DNA of 64,000 nucleotides, from NCBI GenBank assembly GCA_017644105.1, contig JAEPMD010000020.1, forward strand, positions 17,126-81,125. The letters are read 5' to 3'. Of this stretch, positions 17,595 through 27,204 are shown one piece after another. The first letter of the stretch is position 1, and every line of letters begins with the position of its first letter. The DNA is from Rhizobiaceae bacterium. GTDB taxonomy: Bacteria > Pseudomonadota > Alphaproteobacteria > Rhizobiales > Rhizobiaceae. A program made the position numbers and the translations under genes. A model generated the notes under the pieces. It was not told where the DNA came from, searched no databases, and was given only the letters and a program-made list of their open reading frames with translations.

Positions 17595-18824
17595 TTAGAG
17601 GTCTGGGGCCACTGGTATATCAATTGAACCATCGAGATACTTCGTTGGCCCATCTGGACCAGGCATAAGATCGCCTTCAAAAATATCTGTTGGCAACCAG
17701 AGGGTTGCGCACGCATTTGGGTAATCCACAATACCTGATACATGTCCCTGCACCGGTGCTGTGCCTAAAATGGCTAAGCCTTGCTCTCGTGAATAGCCAA
17801 ACTTGGTCATATAATTGATCGCGTTCAAACAAGCCTGACGATAGGCTTCGGTCATATCCACATAATGTTGATTATCATTTTCATCAACAGAAATACCCTC
17901 AAAGATCAAATAATCATCATATTTTGGCGTGATCGGAGATGGTTTGAACATCGGGTTCTTTACACCATATTTTGAAATACCATCTTTGATAATATTGACC
18001 TTAACATGAAGCCAACTCGCCATCTCAATCCCGCCACAGAAGGTGATTTCACCATCACCCTGGCTGAAATGCGTATCACCCATGGAAAGACCGCCACCTT
18101 CAACATAAACAGGGAAGTAACAAACCGAACCACGGCTAAGATCTTTAATATCACAATTACCGCCGTTTTCGCGCGGTGGCAAAGTCCGAGCCGCTTCCGC
18201 AGCTGCGGCCATGCGAGCATCTCCGGTCATCTTACCCATATGGGCTGCCTGAGTATTTGGCAATTCAGCCAATGCCGGCACACGAGTTGGATTGGTGTCA
18301 AATAGCGCTTTCTCACGCGCATTCCAAGCGTCCAACATCTTCCGATCGGGCAAGGTTCCGATCAAACCAGGGTGAATAAGCCCAGCATAACGTACGCCCG
18401 GAACATGGCGGGATGTTGTGAACATCCCTTCAAAATCCCAAATTGACTTTTGAGCGGTAGGGAATTGCTCTTGCAAGAAGCCTCCACCATTGTTTTTCGA
18501 GAAGACACCATTAAAGCCCCAAAGGCTGCGATTTAAAGGGCCAACATCCAATAATTCCACCACCAAAAGATCGCCAGGCTGAGCACCTTTAACGCCGATT
18601 GGACCGGATAGGTAATGGACTTGTGGCAATTCAACATCGCGCACATCAGAGGCATCATCGTTGTTCTTAATTTGGCTACCTGTCCAATCATAAGCTTCAA
18701 CGATGAAATCATCTCCTGGCTCCACCCACTCAACAATTGGGATATCGGGATGCCACCGGTTGTGAATTTTCTCATTATTATGGGGTGAATCGTCCAAATC
18801 GACTTTAATCAATATATCAGCCAT
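17595..18824 (-). CDS. fmdA: formamidase / short-chain amidase (FmdA/AmdA family)
   Basis: About 409 aa, hydrolyses formamide (or acetamide) to ammonia and the acid; cytoplasmic. Family marks are the N-terminal IKVDLDDSPHNNEKIHNRWHPDIP, the metal/active-site region VHYLSGPIGVKGAQPGD, and GDTHFSQGDGEITFCGGIE. ATG 18824 is chosen because AAAGGAGA is well spaced; an ATG two codons earlier sits too close to it. It lies 29 nt downstream of the urtE-like gene, completing an amide uptake-and-hydrolysis operon for nitrogen. Confidence 0.93.
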   Translation of the reverse strand: MADILIKVDLDDSPHNNEKIHNRWHPDIPIVEWVEPGDDFIVEAYDWTGSQIKNNDDASDVRDVELPQVHYLSGPIGVKGAQPGDLLVVELLDVGPLNRSLWGFNGVFSKNNGGGFLQEQFPTAQKSIWDFEGMFTTSRHVPGVRYAGLIHPGLIGTLPDRKMLDAWNAREKALFDTNPTRVPALAELPNTQAAHMGKMTGDARMAAAAEAARTLPPRENGGNCDIKDLSRGSVCYFPVYVEGGGLSMGDTHFSQGDGEITFCGGIEMASWLHVKVNIIKDGISKYGVKNPMFKPSPITPKYDDYLIFEGISVDENDNQHYVDMTEAYRQACLNAINYMTKFGYSREQGLAILGTAPVQGHVSGIVDYPNACATLWLPTDIFEGDLMPGPDGPTKYLDGSIDIPVAPDL

Positions 18825-18853
18825 GACCATTTCTCCTTTGGTTTTATTTGGTG

Positions 18854-19543
18854 TTAGACGGACAGAAATGCCGACACTTTGTCGGCATCAATGTTTTCTC
18901 TCGGCGCCTCGTGAACAAACTCACCGTTCTCGATCACCAAAACGCGATCAGCTATATCAAGGGCAAAACTCAACACTTGCTCTGAAACGATGATTGATAA
19001 GCCGCGCTCATCACGGATCTTGCGTAATGTTTTAGCCATGTCCTTGATGATTGAAGGCTGGATGCCTTCGGTAGGTTCATCCAACAGCAAAACCTTCGGA
19101 TTGGATGCCAGCGCACGGGCTATGGCGAGTTGTTGCTGTTGTCCGCCAGAGAGGTTTCCACCACGTCGCGATTTCATCTCAAGCAGAACAGGAAACAGTT
19201 CATATATATCGTTGGGAACTTTCGTTTTGCCCGTCACCGTAAGGCCCGTTTCAATATTCTCTTTCACCGTCATAGTTGAGAAAATCATCCGGCCTTGCGG
19301 CACAAAGGCCATCCCCTGCTCCACACGCTGGTAGCTTTCTTTTTGCTCAATTGGATCGTTATCGAGACGGATCGCACCTTGGCTTGATGGGACAATGCCC
19401 ATCAAAGACTTCATAAGCGTTGTTTTCCCCATGCCATTGCGCCCCATCACGGCGACAATTTCGTTTGGCTTTACATCCAAACTAACCCCATGAATGGCTT
19501 CACTCTGGCCGTATGACACGCGTAAATTCTCAATCGACAACAT
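18854..19543 (-). CDS. urtE: urea/amide ABC transporter ATPase, UrtE-type
   Basis: About 229 aa, LivF/UrtE class. Walker A GRNGMGKTT, signature LSGGQQQQLAIARAL, Walker B VLLLDEPTEGIQPS; the EGIQP ending is characteristic of UrtE-like subunits. The start is the second of two adjacent ATGs (19543), better spaced from AGGAGA. Gap of about 10 nt from the urtD-like gene. Energises import of urea or short-chain amides. Confidence 0.9.
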   Translation of the reverse strand: MLSIENLRVSYGQSEAIHGVSLDVKPNEIVAVMGRNGMGKTTLMKSLMGIVPSSQGAIRLDNDPIEQKESYQRVEQGMAFVPQGRMIFSTMTVKENIETGLTVTGKTKVPNDIYELFPVLLEMKSRRGGNLSGGQQQQLAIARALASNPKVLLLDEPTEGIQPSIIKDMAKTLRKIRDERGLSIIVSEQVLSFALDIADRVLVIENGEFVHEAPRENIDADKVSAFLSV

Positions 19544-19553
19544 CATGTTCTCC

Positions 19554-20330
19554 TTAGTGACCTAGATAAACTTCAACGACTTTGGGGTCCTTCTGGACAT
19601 GTTCCATTGACCCCTCAGACAACACTTTGCCTTGGTGTAAAACAGTCACACGGTGTGCAATGTCCTCGACAAATTTCATGTCGTGTTCAATCACAATCAC
19701 AGAATGGTTCTTGATAATCTTGTTTAAAAGTTCCGCTGTCTTGATGCGTTCTGAAACGCTCATGCCAGCCACGGGTTCATCCAACATGAGAAGTTCAGGG
19801 CTTTGAATCAGCAGCATCCCAATCTCAAGCCATTGCTTTTGGCCATGACTTAATATAGCCGCAGGCGTATCGAGTAGGTCTTGTAAAAAGATCATCTCCG
19901 CAACTTCTTCAACACGGGAAATCACCTCTTGATCGCGATTGAAAAATATCGCACCAACAACATTTTTTCCACGTGGAAAAGAAAGTTCGAGATTTTCAAA
20001 AACCGTTAAATCTTCATAGATCGACGGGTTTTGAAATTTACGACCGACACCAGTGTGAACAATCTGATGTTCTTTCATTGATGTCAGTTCTTTGCCACGG
20101 AATTTTATCGAGCCATTTGTCGCTTGTGTTCGCCCGCAGATGAGATCCAACACCGTTGTCTTGCCCGCTCCATTAGGCCCAATAATCACACGAATTTCAT
20201 TTTCCTCGACATAAAAAGATAGATCACTAACGGCTTTAAAGCCGTCGAATGAAACTGTGAGGTTTTCAACCGCCAGAAGGAAATCTTTTTGGTCCGCCTG
20301 AGGTCCCTTATTTGCTAGACTTGGAGACAT
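19554..20330 (-). CDS. urtD: urea/amide ABC transporter ATPase, UrtD-type
   Basis: 258 aa, LivG/UrtD class. Walker A GPNGAGKTT, signature-region LSHGQKQWLEIGMLL, which is the UrtD-type variant of LSGGQ, and Walker B LLMLDEPVAGMS. Paired with the UrtE-type subunit as the heterodimeric motor. Ten nt separates it from the permease gene upstream. Confidence 0.9.
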   Translation of the reverse strand: MSPSLANKGPQADQKDFLLAVENLTVSFDGFKAVSDLSFYVEENEIRVIIGPNGAGKTTVLDLICGRTQATNGSIKFRGKELTSMKEHQIVHTGVGRKFQNPSIYEDLTVFENLELSFPRGKNVVGAIFFNRDQEVISRVEEVAEMIFLQDLLDTPAAILSHGQKQWLEIGMLLIQSPELLMLDEPVAGMSVSERIKTAELLNKIIKNHSVIVIEHDMKFVEDIAHRVTVLHQGKVLSEGSMEHVQKDPKVVEVYLGH

Positions 20331-20339
20331 TTTACTTTC

Positions 20340-21482
20340 CTATTCCGCTGGCGCTTTGGGAGTTGAATTGGCAACATTTTCTATCGGCGTCCCGGCCTTA
20401 GGCTTGTTGCTAAATTTCTTGAAAAACGGTGCAATGTAACTGGAATAGAGACCTGCAAGACCATTGGGGAAGGCCATCACAACCGCGATAAACATACCGC
20501 CCATGGCAAAGAGCCAAAGTTCCGGGAAAGTTTCAGAAAATGTCGTTTTTGCAAAGTTGACCGCCAGCGCGCCAATGACAGCGCCAAAGATGGAAAGGCG
20601 ACCACCAACAGCTGCAAAAATAACCATTTCAATCGACGGCACGATGCCCACAAAGGACGGAGACATAAATCCAACCTGAAGGGTAAACATCGCACCGCCA
20701 ATACCTGAAAATGCGGCAGCAAGACAAAAGATAAAGACTTTAAAATCCGCCACGCTATAGCCTGAAAACCGAACCCGATCTTCTTGCTCCCGCATGGCAA
20801 TCAACAATCTTCCAAATTTTGAAATCCGCACAAACTGCGCCAACATAATAACGATCAAAAGTAGAAGCGCGTTCACAAAATATAATACATATTTTGCGGA
20901 ATCGGTTCGAATATCCCAACCAAGTAATGTGCGCAGATCTGTGATGCCATTAATGCCGCCAGTATAGCCTTGCTGGCCGACGATCAGGATTGTTAAAATC
21001 GCGGCAATTGCTTGTGTGATGATGGCAAAATATACCCCGCCCACGCGTCGTTGGAACATCGCCTGCCCGATAATAAAGGCAAGAATAGAAGGAACCACGA
21101 CAATCGCAATTAATGTGAACGGGAGTGAGTTAAATGGCTGCCACCACCAAGGTAATTCTGTTAACTGGTTCCAATCCATGAAGTCTGGAATACCGGGTGT
21201 CGATTGAATGGACGTGTTTTCAGGGGTTGATGCTTCCAGTTTCAAAAACATTGCCATGCAATAGCCACCAAGGCCAAAAAAGATGCCTTGGCCAAGGCTT
21301 AAAATACCGCCCATGCCCCAGCACAAAACAAGGCCGATCGCCACAAAGGCATAGGTTAAATATTTGCCCACCAAGTTAAGACGAAAAATATCTATGACAG
21401 CAGGAAAAACAATCAGGAGCACTGCTGCGATGATCGCAAACCCAACCCATTCGGATTTATCAAAAAGACGAGTAAATTTCAT
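20340..21482 (-). CDS. urtC: urea/amide ABC transporter permease, UrtC-type
   Basis: About 380 aa, LivM/UrtC class with roughly 10 membrane segments; GMGGILSLGQGIFFGLGGY and RVGGVYFAIITQA are typical. The start is placed at ATG 21482 (MKFTRLFDKSEW) with GGAGA upstream; a longer frame would overlap the upstream permease. Forms the heteromeric channel with the UrtB-type subunit. Confidence 0.9.
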   Translation of the reverse strand: MKFTRLFDKSEWVGFAIIAAVLLIVFPAVIDIFRLNLVGKYLTYAFVAIGLVLCWGMGGILSLGQGIFFGLGGYCMAMFLKLEASTPENTSIQSTPGIPDFMDWNQLTELPWWWQPFNSLPFTLIAIVVVPSILAFIIGQAMFQRRVGGVYFAIITQAIAAILTILIVGQQGYTGGINGITDLRTLLGWDIRTDSAKYVLYFVNALLLLIVIMLAQFVRISKFGRLLIAMREQEDRVRFSGYSVADFKVFIFCLAAAFSGIGGAMFTLQVGFMSPSFVGIVPSIEMVIFAAVGGRLSIFGAVIGALAVNFAKTTFSETFPELWLFAMGGMFIAVVMAFPNGLAGLYSSYIAPFFKKFSNKPKAGTPIENVANSTPKAPAE

Positions 21483-21495
21483 TTTGGGTCTCCGT

Positions 21496-22422
21496 TTATT
21501 TGCGAACTTTAAGTGTGAAAAGGCCTTGCGGGCGCAGCATGAGAATGCCAACAACCGTCAGGAGTGTGAGAACCTTTGCCATCGACCCACTCATGAAGAA
21601 TTCCATGGTCGATTGGGCCTGTGAGATAGTAAAAGCAGACGCAATGGTACCGAGCAGACTTGCCGCGCCACCAAACACAACCACCAAGAATGTATCGACG
21701 ATATAAAGCTGTCCTGCTGTCGGTCCCGTTGAACCGATCATGGTAAAGGCTGAACCTGCAACACCTGCAATGCCGCAACCAAGACCAAAAGTTAAACGGT
21801 CAACCATTTTTGTATTGATACCGACAGCACCCGCCATCGTCCGGTTCTGCACAACAGCGCGAACTTTCTTGCCCCAGATCGATTTGTACATAATAAATGC
21901 AACACCGAGCGTAATCGCTGTTGTAAGCGCCATCACAAACAATCCGTTGATTGGGACTTCAATTATATCTGTGAGCGCGACTGATCCTAAAAGCCATTCC
22001 GGCAGAGATACGCCGACTTCGCGCGCGCCAAAAACCGAGCGATAGAATTGCTGCAGGATTAAGGACAGGCCCCAAGTGGCGAGAAGCGTATCCAATGGCC
22101 TTTTATAAAGATGTCGGATCAGCGCCCATTCAACGATAACACCGAGTGTTCCAGACACAAAGAAGGCAAGGATCATCGCGACAAAGAAATAAACGCCATA
22201 TAAAGATGGAAGAAAACTCTCAAAGAACAAGGAGCAAAAATAGGTGACATAAGCACCTAAAATCATAAATTCTCCATGGGCCATATTGATCACACCCATT
22301 TGTCCAAAAATGATCGCAAGCCCTAAAGCCATAAGAACAAAGACCGAGAACAGGATCAAACCAGCAAAACCTTGCATGGCTAAAATGGATGAGAATTCAA
22401 CAATCGTGTAATCACCAATCAT
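21496..22422 (-). CDS. urtB: urea/amide ABC transporter permease, UrtB-type
   Basis: 308 aa, LivH/UrtB class with about 8 membrane segments. Family signatures are GQMGVINMAHGEFMILGAY, LATWGLSLILQQ and VVFGGAASLLGT. It lacks the long N-terminal extension of many UrtB proteins, agreeing with the amide-type (Fmd) subgroup. The substrate-binding gene precedes it by about 80 nt. Confidence 0.9.
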   Translation of the reverse strand: MIGDYTIVEFSSILAMQGFAGLILFSVFVLMALGLAIIFGQMGVINMAHGEFMILGAYVTYFCSLFFESFLPSLYGVYFFVAMILAFFVSGTLGVIVEWALIRHLYKRPLDTLLATWGLSLILQQFYRSVFGAREVGVSLPEWLLGSVALTDIIEVPINGLFVMALTTAITLGVAFIMYKSIWGKKVRAVVQNRTMAGAVGINTKMVDRLTFGLGCGIAGVAGSAFTMIGSTGPTAGQLYIVDTFLVVVFGGAASLLGTIASAFTISQAQSTMEFFMSGSMAKVLTLLTVVGILMLRPQGLFTLKVRK

Positions 22423-22502
22423 CTTTTGGCTCCAAGAATAAAATTCATTGTTTTGAGGGGGAGAACCCCCAGTACGGTGACCGGGAGTTCGTCTGGCAGG
22501 GC

Positions 22503-23765
22503 CTATTGATAACCTTCTGGGAACGGATCTGGTTCCACGAGTTCTGCTGTCTCATAAACCATTTCATACTGGCCATCGGTCTTGGCAAGGCCAACGCGGG
22601 TCTTTGACCACAGATGATGGTTATCGTGAATTTTTACATAGCCCTCAGGCGCTTTATCGAATTCGATGCCAGGGGATGCCATACGAACCTTGTCGACATC
22701 GAAGCTGCCAGCTTTCTCTACAGCCATCTTCCAAAGCCACGGTCCAAGATATGCAGCTTGTGTCACATCACCGATGACGATCTCATCACCCCAACGCTCT
22801 TTAAACGCTTTCACAAATTCAACGTTGTTCGGATTATCGAGCGATTGAAAATATTTCATACATGCGTATGCGCCATTGATATTCTCACCACCAATGCCAA
22901 GTATTTCATCCTCGGTAACAGAGATGGTCAAAAGTACCGGTTTTTCCTTGGTCATATCGATACCGGCAGCCTTAAGCTGCTTGTAGAAGGCAACGTTGGA
23001 ACCGCCGACCACAATCGCATAAATCACATCAGGTTTTTTCAGTTTGATCTTGTTAATCACAGAATTGAACTGCGTATGACCTAGTGGGTAATATTCTTCG
23101 CCAACAACCTGGTGACCCAGTTTTTCGATATGTTTGCGCGCAATCTTGTTGGATGTGCGCGGCCAGATATAGTCCGAACCAAGGAGGAAGAATTTCTTCG
23201 CACCTTTGGTTTCTGTGACCCAATCAATACCCGCAATAATTTGCTGTGTTGCTTCTTGACCTGTGTAAATCACGTTCGGTGACTGCTCGAGACCTTCATA
23301 GAAAGTCGGGTAATAAAGCATACCATTATATTGCTCAAAAACTGGCAAAACAGCCTTACGTGATGCGGAAGTCCAACATCCCATCACGGATGCGACTTTA
23401 TCCTGAACAAGCAGTTTTTTAGCCTTCTCTGCGAAGGTTGGCCAGTCAGATGCGCCATCCTCTTGGATATATTCGATCTGCCGACCAAGAACACCACCTG
23501 ATGCATTGATCTGCTCAATGGCGAGTTTTTCCGCCTGTACGGAACCCGTCTCTGAAATCGCCATTGTGCCAGTCACCGAATGCAGAATGCCTACGGTAAC
23601 TTTGTCGTCGGTCACGGCCAATCCTGTTGTGTTCACTTCTGCCGTCGGGAAATCAGAGGCCAAAAGCGGTCCACCCATCATGGCGATTGCTGGTATAGAT
23701 GCCATCCCAGCAAGCATATGGCGTCGTGTAATGTTTGAATTATTGTTCGAATTTTCGTCAGTCAT
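22503..23765 (-). CDS. urtA: urea/amide ABC transporter substrate-binding protein, UrtA/FmdD-type
   Basis: About 420 aa periplasmic protein of the type-1 binding-protein fold. Twin-arginine signal ITRRHMLAGMAS near residues 12-25. The mature region carries UrtA-family blocks VGILHSVTGTMAIS, DGASDWPTFAEKA, GCWTSASRKAVLPVF and GSDYIWPRT. A Phe-Tyr-Glu-Gly pattern (FYEGLEQSP) stands where UrtA usually has QYEG, which I take to favour amides over urea. ATG 23765 has AGGTGA 5 nt upstream; a GTG three codons earlier is poorer. Divergent from the sensor kinase. Confidence 0.9.
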   Translation of the reverse strand: MTDENSNNNSNITRRHMLAGMASIPAIAMMGGPLLASDFPTAEVNTTGLAVTDDKVTVGILHSVTGTMAISETGSVQAEKLAIEQINASGGVLGRQIEYIQEDGASDWPTFAEKAKKLLVQDKVASVMGCWTSASRKAVLPVFEQYNGMLYYPTFYEGLEQSPNVIYTGQEATQQIIAGIDWVTETKGAKKFFLLGSDYIWPRTSNKIARKHIEKLGHQVVGEEYYPLGHTQFNSVINKIKLKKPDVIYAIVVGGSNVAFYKQLKAAGIDMTKEKPVLLTISVTEDEILGIGGENINGAYACMKYFQSLDNPNNVEFVKAFKERWGDEIVIGDVTQAAYLGPWLWKMAVEKAGSFDVDKVRMASPGIEFDKAPEGYVKIHDNHHLWSKTRVGLAKTDGQYEMVYETAELVEPDPFPEGYQ

Positions 23766-23987
23766 AATAATCACCTGTTTCGCTGTTGAATGCGGTTAAC
23801 TGCTATGACTTGAAGCGAAGCATTTATTTGTGCAGTGCCACAACGGGGCATTTGACGTATTTGACCCCCTCCAATTAACTGATATGGTTACGTTGGTTGC
23901 ATGTGGTAGTGACACTAAGAACCGCAATTTGAGCAGATACAGTCGTTACGCTGCGTATTTTGGGAGGAGGAGTAAATTCAACAACTT

Positions 23988-24005
23988 GCCAGCAAATTTG
24001 CTGGC
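23988..24005 (+). promoter_or_regulatory. perfect 18-nt palindrome in the sensor-kinase leader
   Basis: GCCAGCAAA directly followed by its reverse complement, 19 nt before the kinase ATG. An unusually strong GGAGGAGG lies at 23962-23969, upstream of the palindrome and therefore too far from the ATG unless the hairpin folds. It may be a leader structure or a protein-binding dyad. Confidence 0.45.
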
Positions 24006-24024
24006 GAGGGAACAGGGTTTTTGA

Positions 24025-27000
24025 ATGTCATCGAGTACTCAAATAACTGGCGCAAGAAGAACCTATAATCGTTGGGTTGCGGATGAGACTCTGGAAGATT
24101 TTGCCTTACGGTTTACTGCCCATGGTGCCCGAAAATGGTCGGTAGCGAGAATATCCAACACGGCCATCGGAGCCGTCTCATTTTTGGCTCTAGAGGCGAT
24201 CGGCGCTTCACTCATGCTCAATTATGGTTTCAACACAACCGTCTCTGCTGTGGTGACAACGAGCCTGATCATTTTTCTGTTGGGCGTCCCAATTTGCTAT
24301 AATTGTGCAAAATATGGTGTCGATATCGATCTCTTAACCCGTGGGTCCGGATTTGGATATCTTGGCTCAACGATTACCTCTCTGATCTACGCCTCGTTCA
24401 CATTCATATTTTTCGCCATTGAAGCCGCTATTATGGCGAAAGCGTTAGAGCTTTGTTTTTCAATACCGATACCAATTGGCTACCTGATCTCAACCTTAAT
24501 TTTCATTCCACTTGTCACGCATGGCATTTCACTGATCAACAGATTGCAAGCATGGACGCAGCCTATCTGGATCGTTTTGCAACTCGCCCCGTTCGTTTTT
24601 ATCATATTTTATGGGTCTTATTCTCAAAGCAGTTGGACTGATTACACCGGTCTTTTAGGTTCAGTTGATGGGCAAATTTCCATTGCTCATTTTGGAGCAG
24701 CTTCCGCAATTCTGTTTTCACTTACCGCTCAAATTGGTGAACAGGTGGATTACCTGAGATTTCTTCCGCGCAAGACGAAGGAGAATAGTTTTCGCTGGTG
24801 GTTTGGTCTTTTATCAGCCGGTCCAGGCTGGATAATTTTCGGTGCAATCAAGGTGATTGCAGGATGCTTTTTAGCCCATTACGCATTTCAGGCTGGCATT
24901 GCTTTCAACGATGCTTCCGAACCCGCTCATATGTATATTTCAGCCTTCTCAAAAATGTTTTCCAGTCCTGAAGTCGCATTGGGAGTAACAGGAATATTTG
25001 TGGTGATTTGTCAGATTAAAATCAATGTCACCAACACCTATGCCGGCTCCATTGCCTGGTCCAATTTCTTCTCACGACTAACACATTCCCACCCAGGTCG
25101 CGTGGTTTGGGTTGTTTTTAACGTTGTAATCGGATTATTGCTTGTTCAATTCGACGCCTATCATGCGCTCGAACAAATTCTAAGTCTGTATTCAATTGTA
25201 GCTGTTGCATGGCTTGCGACAATTGTCGCCGATCTTGTCATCAACAAAAAGCTTGGGTTTGCACCAAAATCCATTCAGTTCAAACGTGCCTATCTTTACG
25301 ACATTAATCCAGTCGGTTTCAGTGCAACCTTGCTAGCCTCCATTTTCGCTTTGTTAGGTTATTTTGGTGTTTTTGGCGAAACTGCGGCTGCCCTATACGC
25401 CTATATTGCGCTCATTTTGCCATTTATCATATCGCCTTTGGTCGCTTACTACACAAAGGGTAAATATTACCAAGCACGTTCACCAGATCGACACGAAACA
25501 AATGCAGATAAAATTGTACACGATCAAAAATGTGACTGTTCCATTTGCCAACATAATTTTGAAAAACAAGACATGGTTAGCTGCCCATTTTACAATGCGA
25601 CCATATGCTCTTTGTGCTGTTCTTTAGACGTAAAATGCAACGATGAATGCAAGCCTCAGGCTCAGTTTAACCAACAAGTTTCTAACTTTGTGAGGCAGAA
25701 TTTCTCCAATCGTTTCGCAAAAATCATATTATCAAGAACCGGACGTTACTTTGGTACATTGACAATCGTTTTACTCTTAATTGGATTGATCATGTCGGTC
25801 GTCTTTTATCAGGCAAGACTTGACCTAAACGGTGCAGAACAAGCGATAAATTCCATCTTCATCAACCTGTTTGCAACCTCGGTCATCGTATCTGGGATTG
25901 CCGTGTGGTTGTTTTTGCTTTCCCACGAAAGCCGTGTAGTCGCGCAGGAAGAAGCCAAACTTCACACGTCACTTTTACTTGAAGAAATTGAGGCGCATAA
26001 GGAAACTGATAGACAATTACAAAACGCTAAAGAGGCTGCAGAATCCGCCAATATGGCAAAAAGTAAATATATAATCGGACTAAGCCATGAATTGCGAACG
26101 CCACTCAATTCAATATTGGGCTACGCACAATTGTTAGAGCGTCAGAACAATAAAGATGCGTTAATGTCAAATGCGGCACGCACGATAAGGCGTAGTGGCG
26201 ATCACTTGGCCGGATTGATCGAAGGCCTTTTAGATATATCCAAGATTGAAGCCGGGCGACTGCAGATATTCAGAGAACAAACCGCAATTCGGAAACATTT
26301 CGATCAAATCGTGGATATGATTTCTCTTCAAGCAAAAGCGAAAAACATAGATTTCAATTTCGAATATTCAGAGAACTTTCCGAAATTTGTCTATGCGGAT
26401 GAGCGCAGATTGCGCCAGGTCTTAATCAATTTACTGTCCAATGCCGTAAAATTTACGGATCAAGGTTCCGTGACGTTAAAAGCGACCTATCGGAATCAGA
26501 TTGCGAAAATTGAGGTAAAAGACACAGGAATTGGTATCGCCAGCACTGACCTGGAGCGGATATTTTTGCCATTTGAAAGAACCGCGGATCCAGCCGCCGG
26601 TAATCAGGCACCCGGAACAGGCTTAGGCCTTACAATTACCAAACTGCTTGTGGAAATAATGGGCGGAGAATTACAGGTTCAGAGTTGTCCTGGCAAGGGG
26701 AGCAATTTCACCGTGCGGCTCATGCTAAGCTCTATTCCCGATATTTTAAACAGTCCTAAATCTGAAGCGCAGGCAATAGGTTATAAGGGTCCAAAACGCA
26801 CAATCGCCGTTGCAGATGATGACCCTCTTCAACGACAGTTAATTGTAGACGCGCTTACACCGCTTGAATTTCAAGTTTTGACCTATTCAGATGGTCAAGA
26901 ATGCTTGGAAGCTGTTAGAATCAACTGCCCAGATTTGGTGATATTGGATATTGCTATGCCGCGCATGAATGGGTGGGAATTATCAGACAGCATTCGCCAA

Positions 27001-27204
27001 GAGATTTCCAGCAAGCTTCCCATCATCATTGTGTCAGCTGATGCAGGGCTTGAAAATCTACCCACTGATCAAGCAAGTAATTTTCCATATTTGTTAAAAC
27101 CTATCGAGATCTCGTCCCTACTTCAATTAATCGGATCAGAGATCGATCTGCAATGGGTTTATTCAAACGATAGCAACAAAGAAAAGGTATCTCCAGATGG
27201 GTGA
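24025..27204 (+). CDS. NCS1-permease-like hybrid sensor histidine kinase
   Basis: 1059 aa. Residues 1-480 look like an NCS1 (cytosine/allantoin permease) 12-segment core. Residues 503-542 hold nine Cys in 40 residues (CDCSIC...C...CSLCC...C...C), a likely zinc-binding module. Two more membrane segments follow (about 575-597 and 610-633), then a coiled coil, HisKA with His688 (LSHELRTP), HATPase (NLLSNAVKF, DTGIGI, GTGLGL), and a C-terminal receiver with Asp975 (VILDIAMPR). Membrane sensor of a phosphorelay; the permease part may be a ligand sensor. It is divergent from the amide transporter/formamidase operon and overlaps the response-regulator gene by 8 nt, so nitrogen-source sensing is the likely job. 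Confidence 0.88.
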   Translation: MSSSTQITGARRTYNRWVADETLEDFALRFTAHGARKWSVARISNTAIGAVSFLALEAIGASLMLNYGFNTTVSAVVTTSLIIFLLGVPICYNCAKYGVDIDLLTRGSGFGYLGSTITSLIYASFTFIFFAIEAAIMAKALELCFSIPIPIGYLISTLIFIPLVTHGISLINRLQAWTQPIWIVLQLAPFVFIIFYGSYSQSSWTDYTGLLGSVDGQISIAHFGAASAILFSLTAQIGEQVDYLRFLPRKTKENSFRWWFGLLSAGPGWIIFGAIKVIAGCFLAHYAFQAGIAFNDASEPAHMYISAFSKMFSSPEVALGVTGIFVVICQIKINVTNTYAGSIAWSNFFSRLTHSHPGRVVWVVFNVVIGLLLVQFDAYHALEQILSLYSIVAVAWLATIVADLVINKKLGFAPKSIQFKRAYLYDINPVGFSATLLASIFALLGYFGVFGETAAALYAYIALILPFIISPLVAYYTKGKYYQARSPDRHETNADKIVHDQKCDCSICQHNFEKQDMVSCPFYNATICSLCCSLDVKCNDECKPQAQFNQQVSNFVRQNFSNRFAKIILSRTGRYFGTLTIVLLLIGLIMSVVFYQARLDLNGAEQAINSIFINLFATSVIVSGIAVWLFLLSHESRVVAQEEAKLHTSLLLEEIEAHKETDRQLQNAKEAAESANMAKSKYIIGLSHELRTPLNSILGYAQLLERQNNKDALMSNAARTIRRSGDHLAGLIEGLLDISKIEAGRLQIFREQTAIRKHFDQIVDMISLQAKAKNIDFNFEYSENFPKFVYADERRLRQVLINLLSNAVKFTDQGSVTLKATYRNQIAKIEVKDTGIGIASTDLERIFLPFERTADPAAGNQAPGTGLGLTITKLLVEIMGGELQVQSCPGKGSNFTVRLMLSSIPDILNSPKSEAQAIGYKGPKRTIAVADDDPLQRQLIVDALTPLEFQVLTYSDGQECLEAVRINCPDLVILDIAMPRMNGWELSDSIRQEISSKLPIIIVSADAGLENLPTDQASNFPYLLKPIEISSLLQLIGSEIDLQWVYSNDSNKEKVSPDG

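Noticed and set aside
23880..23915. Possible sigma-54 promoter (GG...GC elements) before the sensor kinase
   Set aside because: The GG-to-GC spacing is 11 nt instead of 10 and the -24 element is poor.
23830..24024. 64-aa reading frame whose stop directly abuts the sensor-kinase ATG
   Set aside because: No ribosome site or family resemblance, and composition looks like non-coding leader; only the last 12 codons are mentioned as a possible leader peptide.
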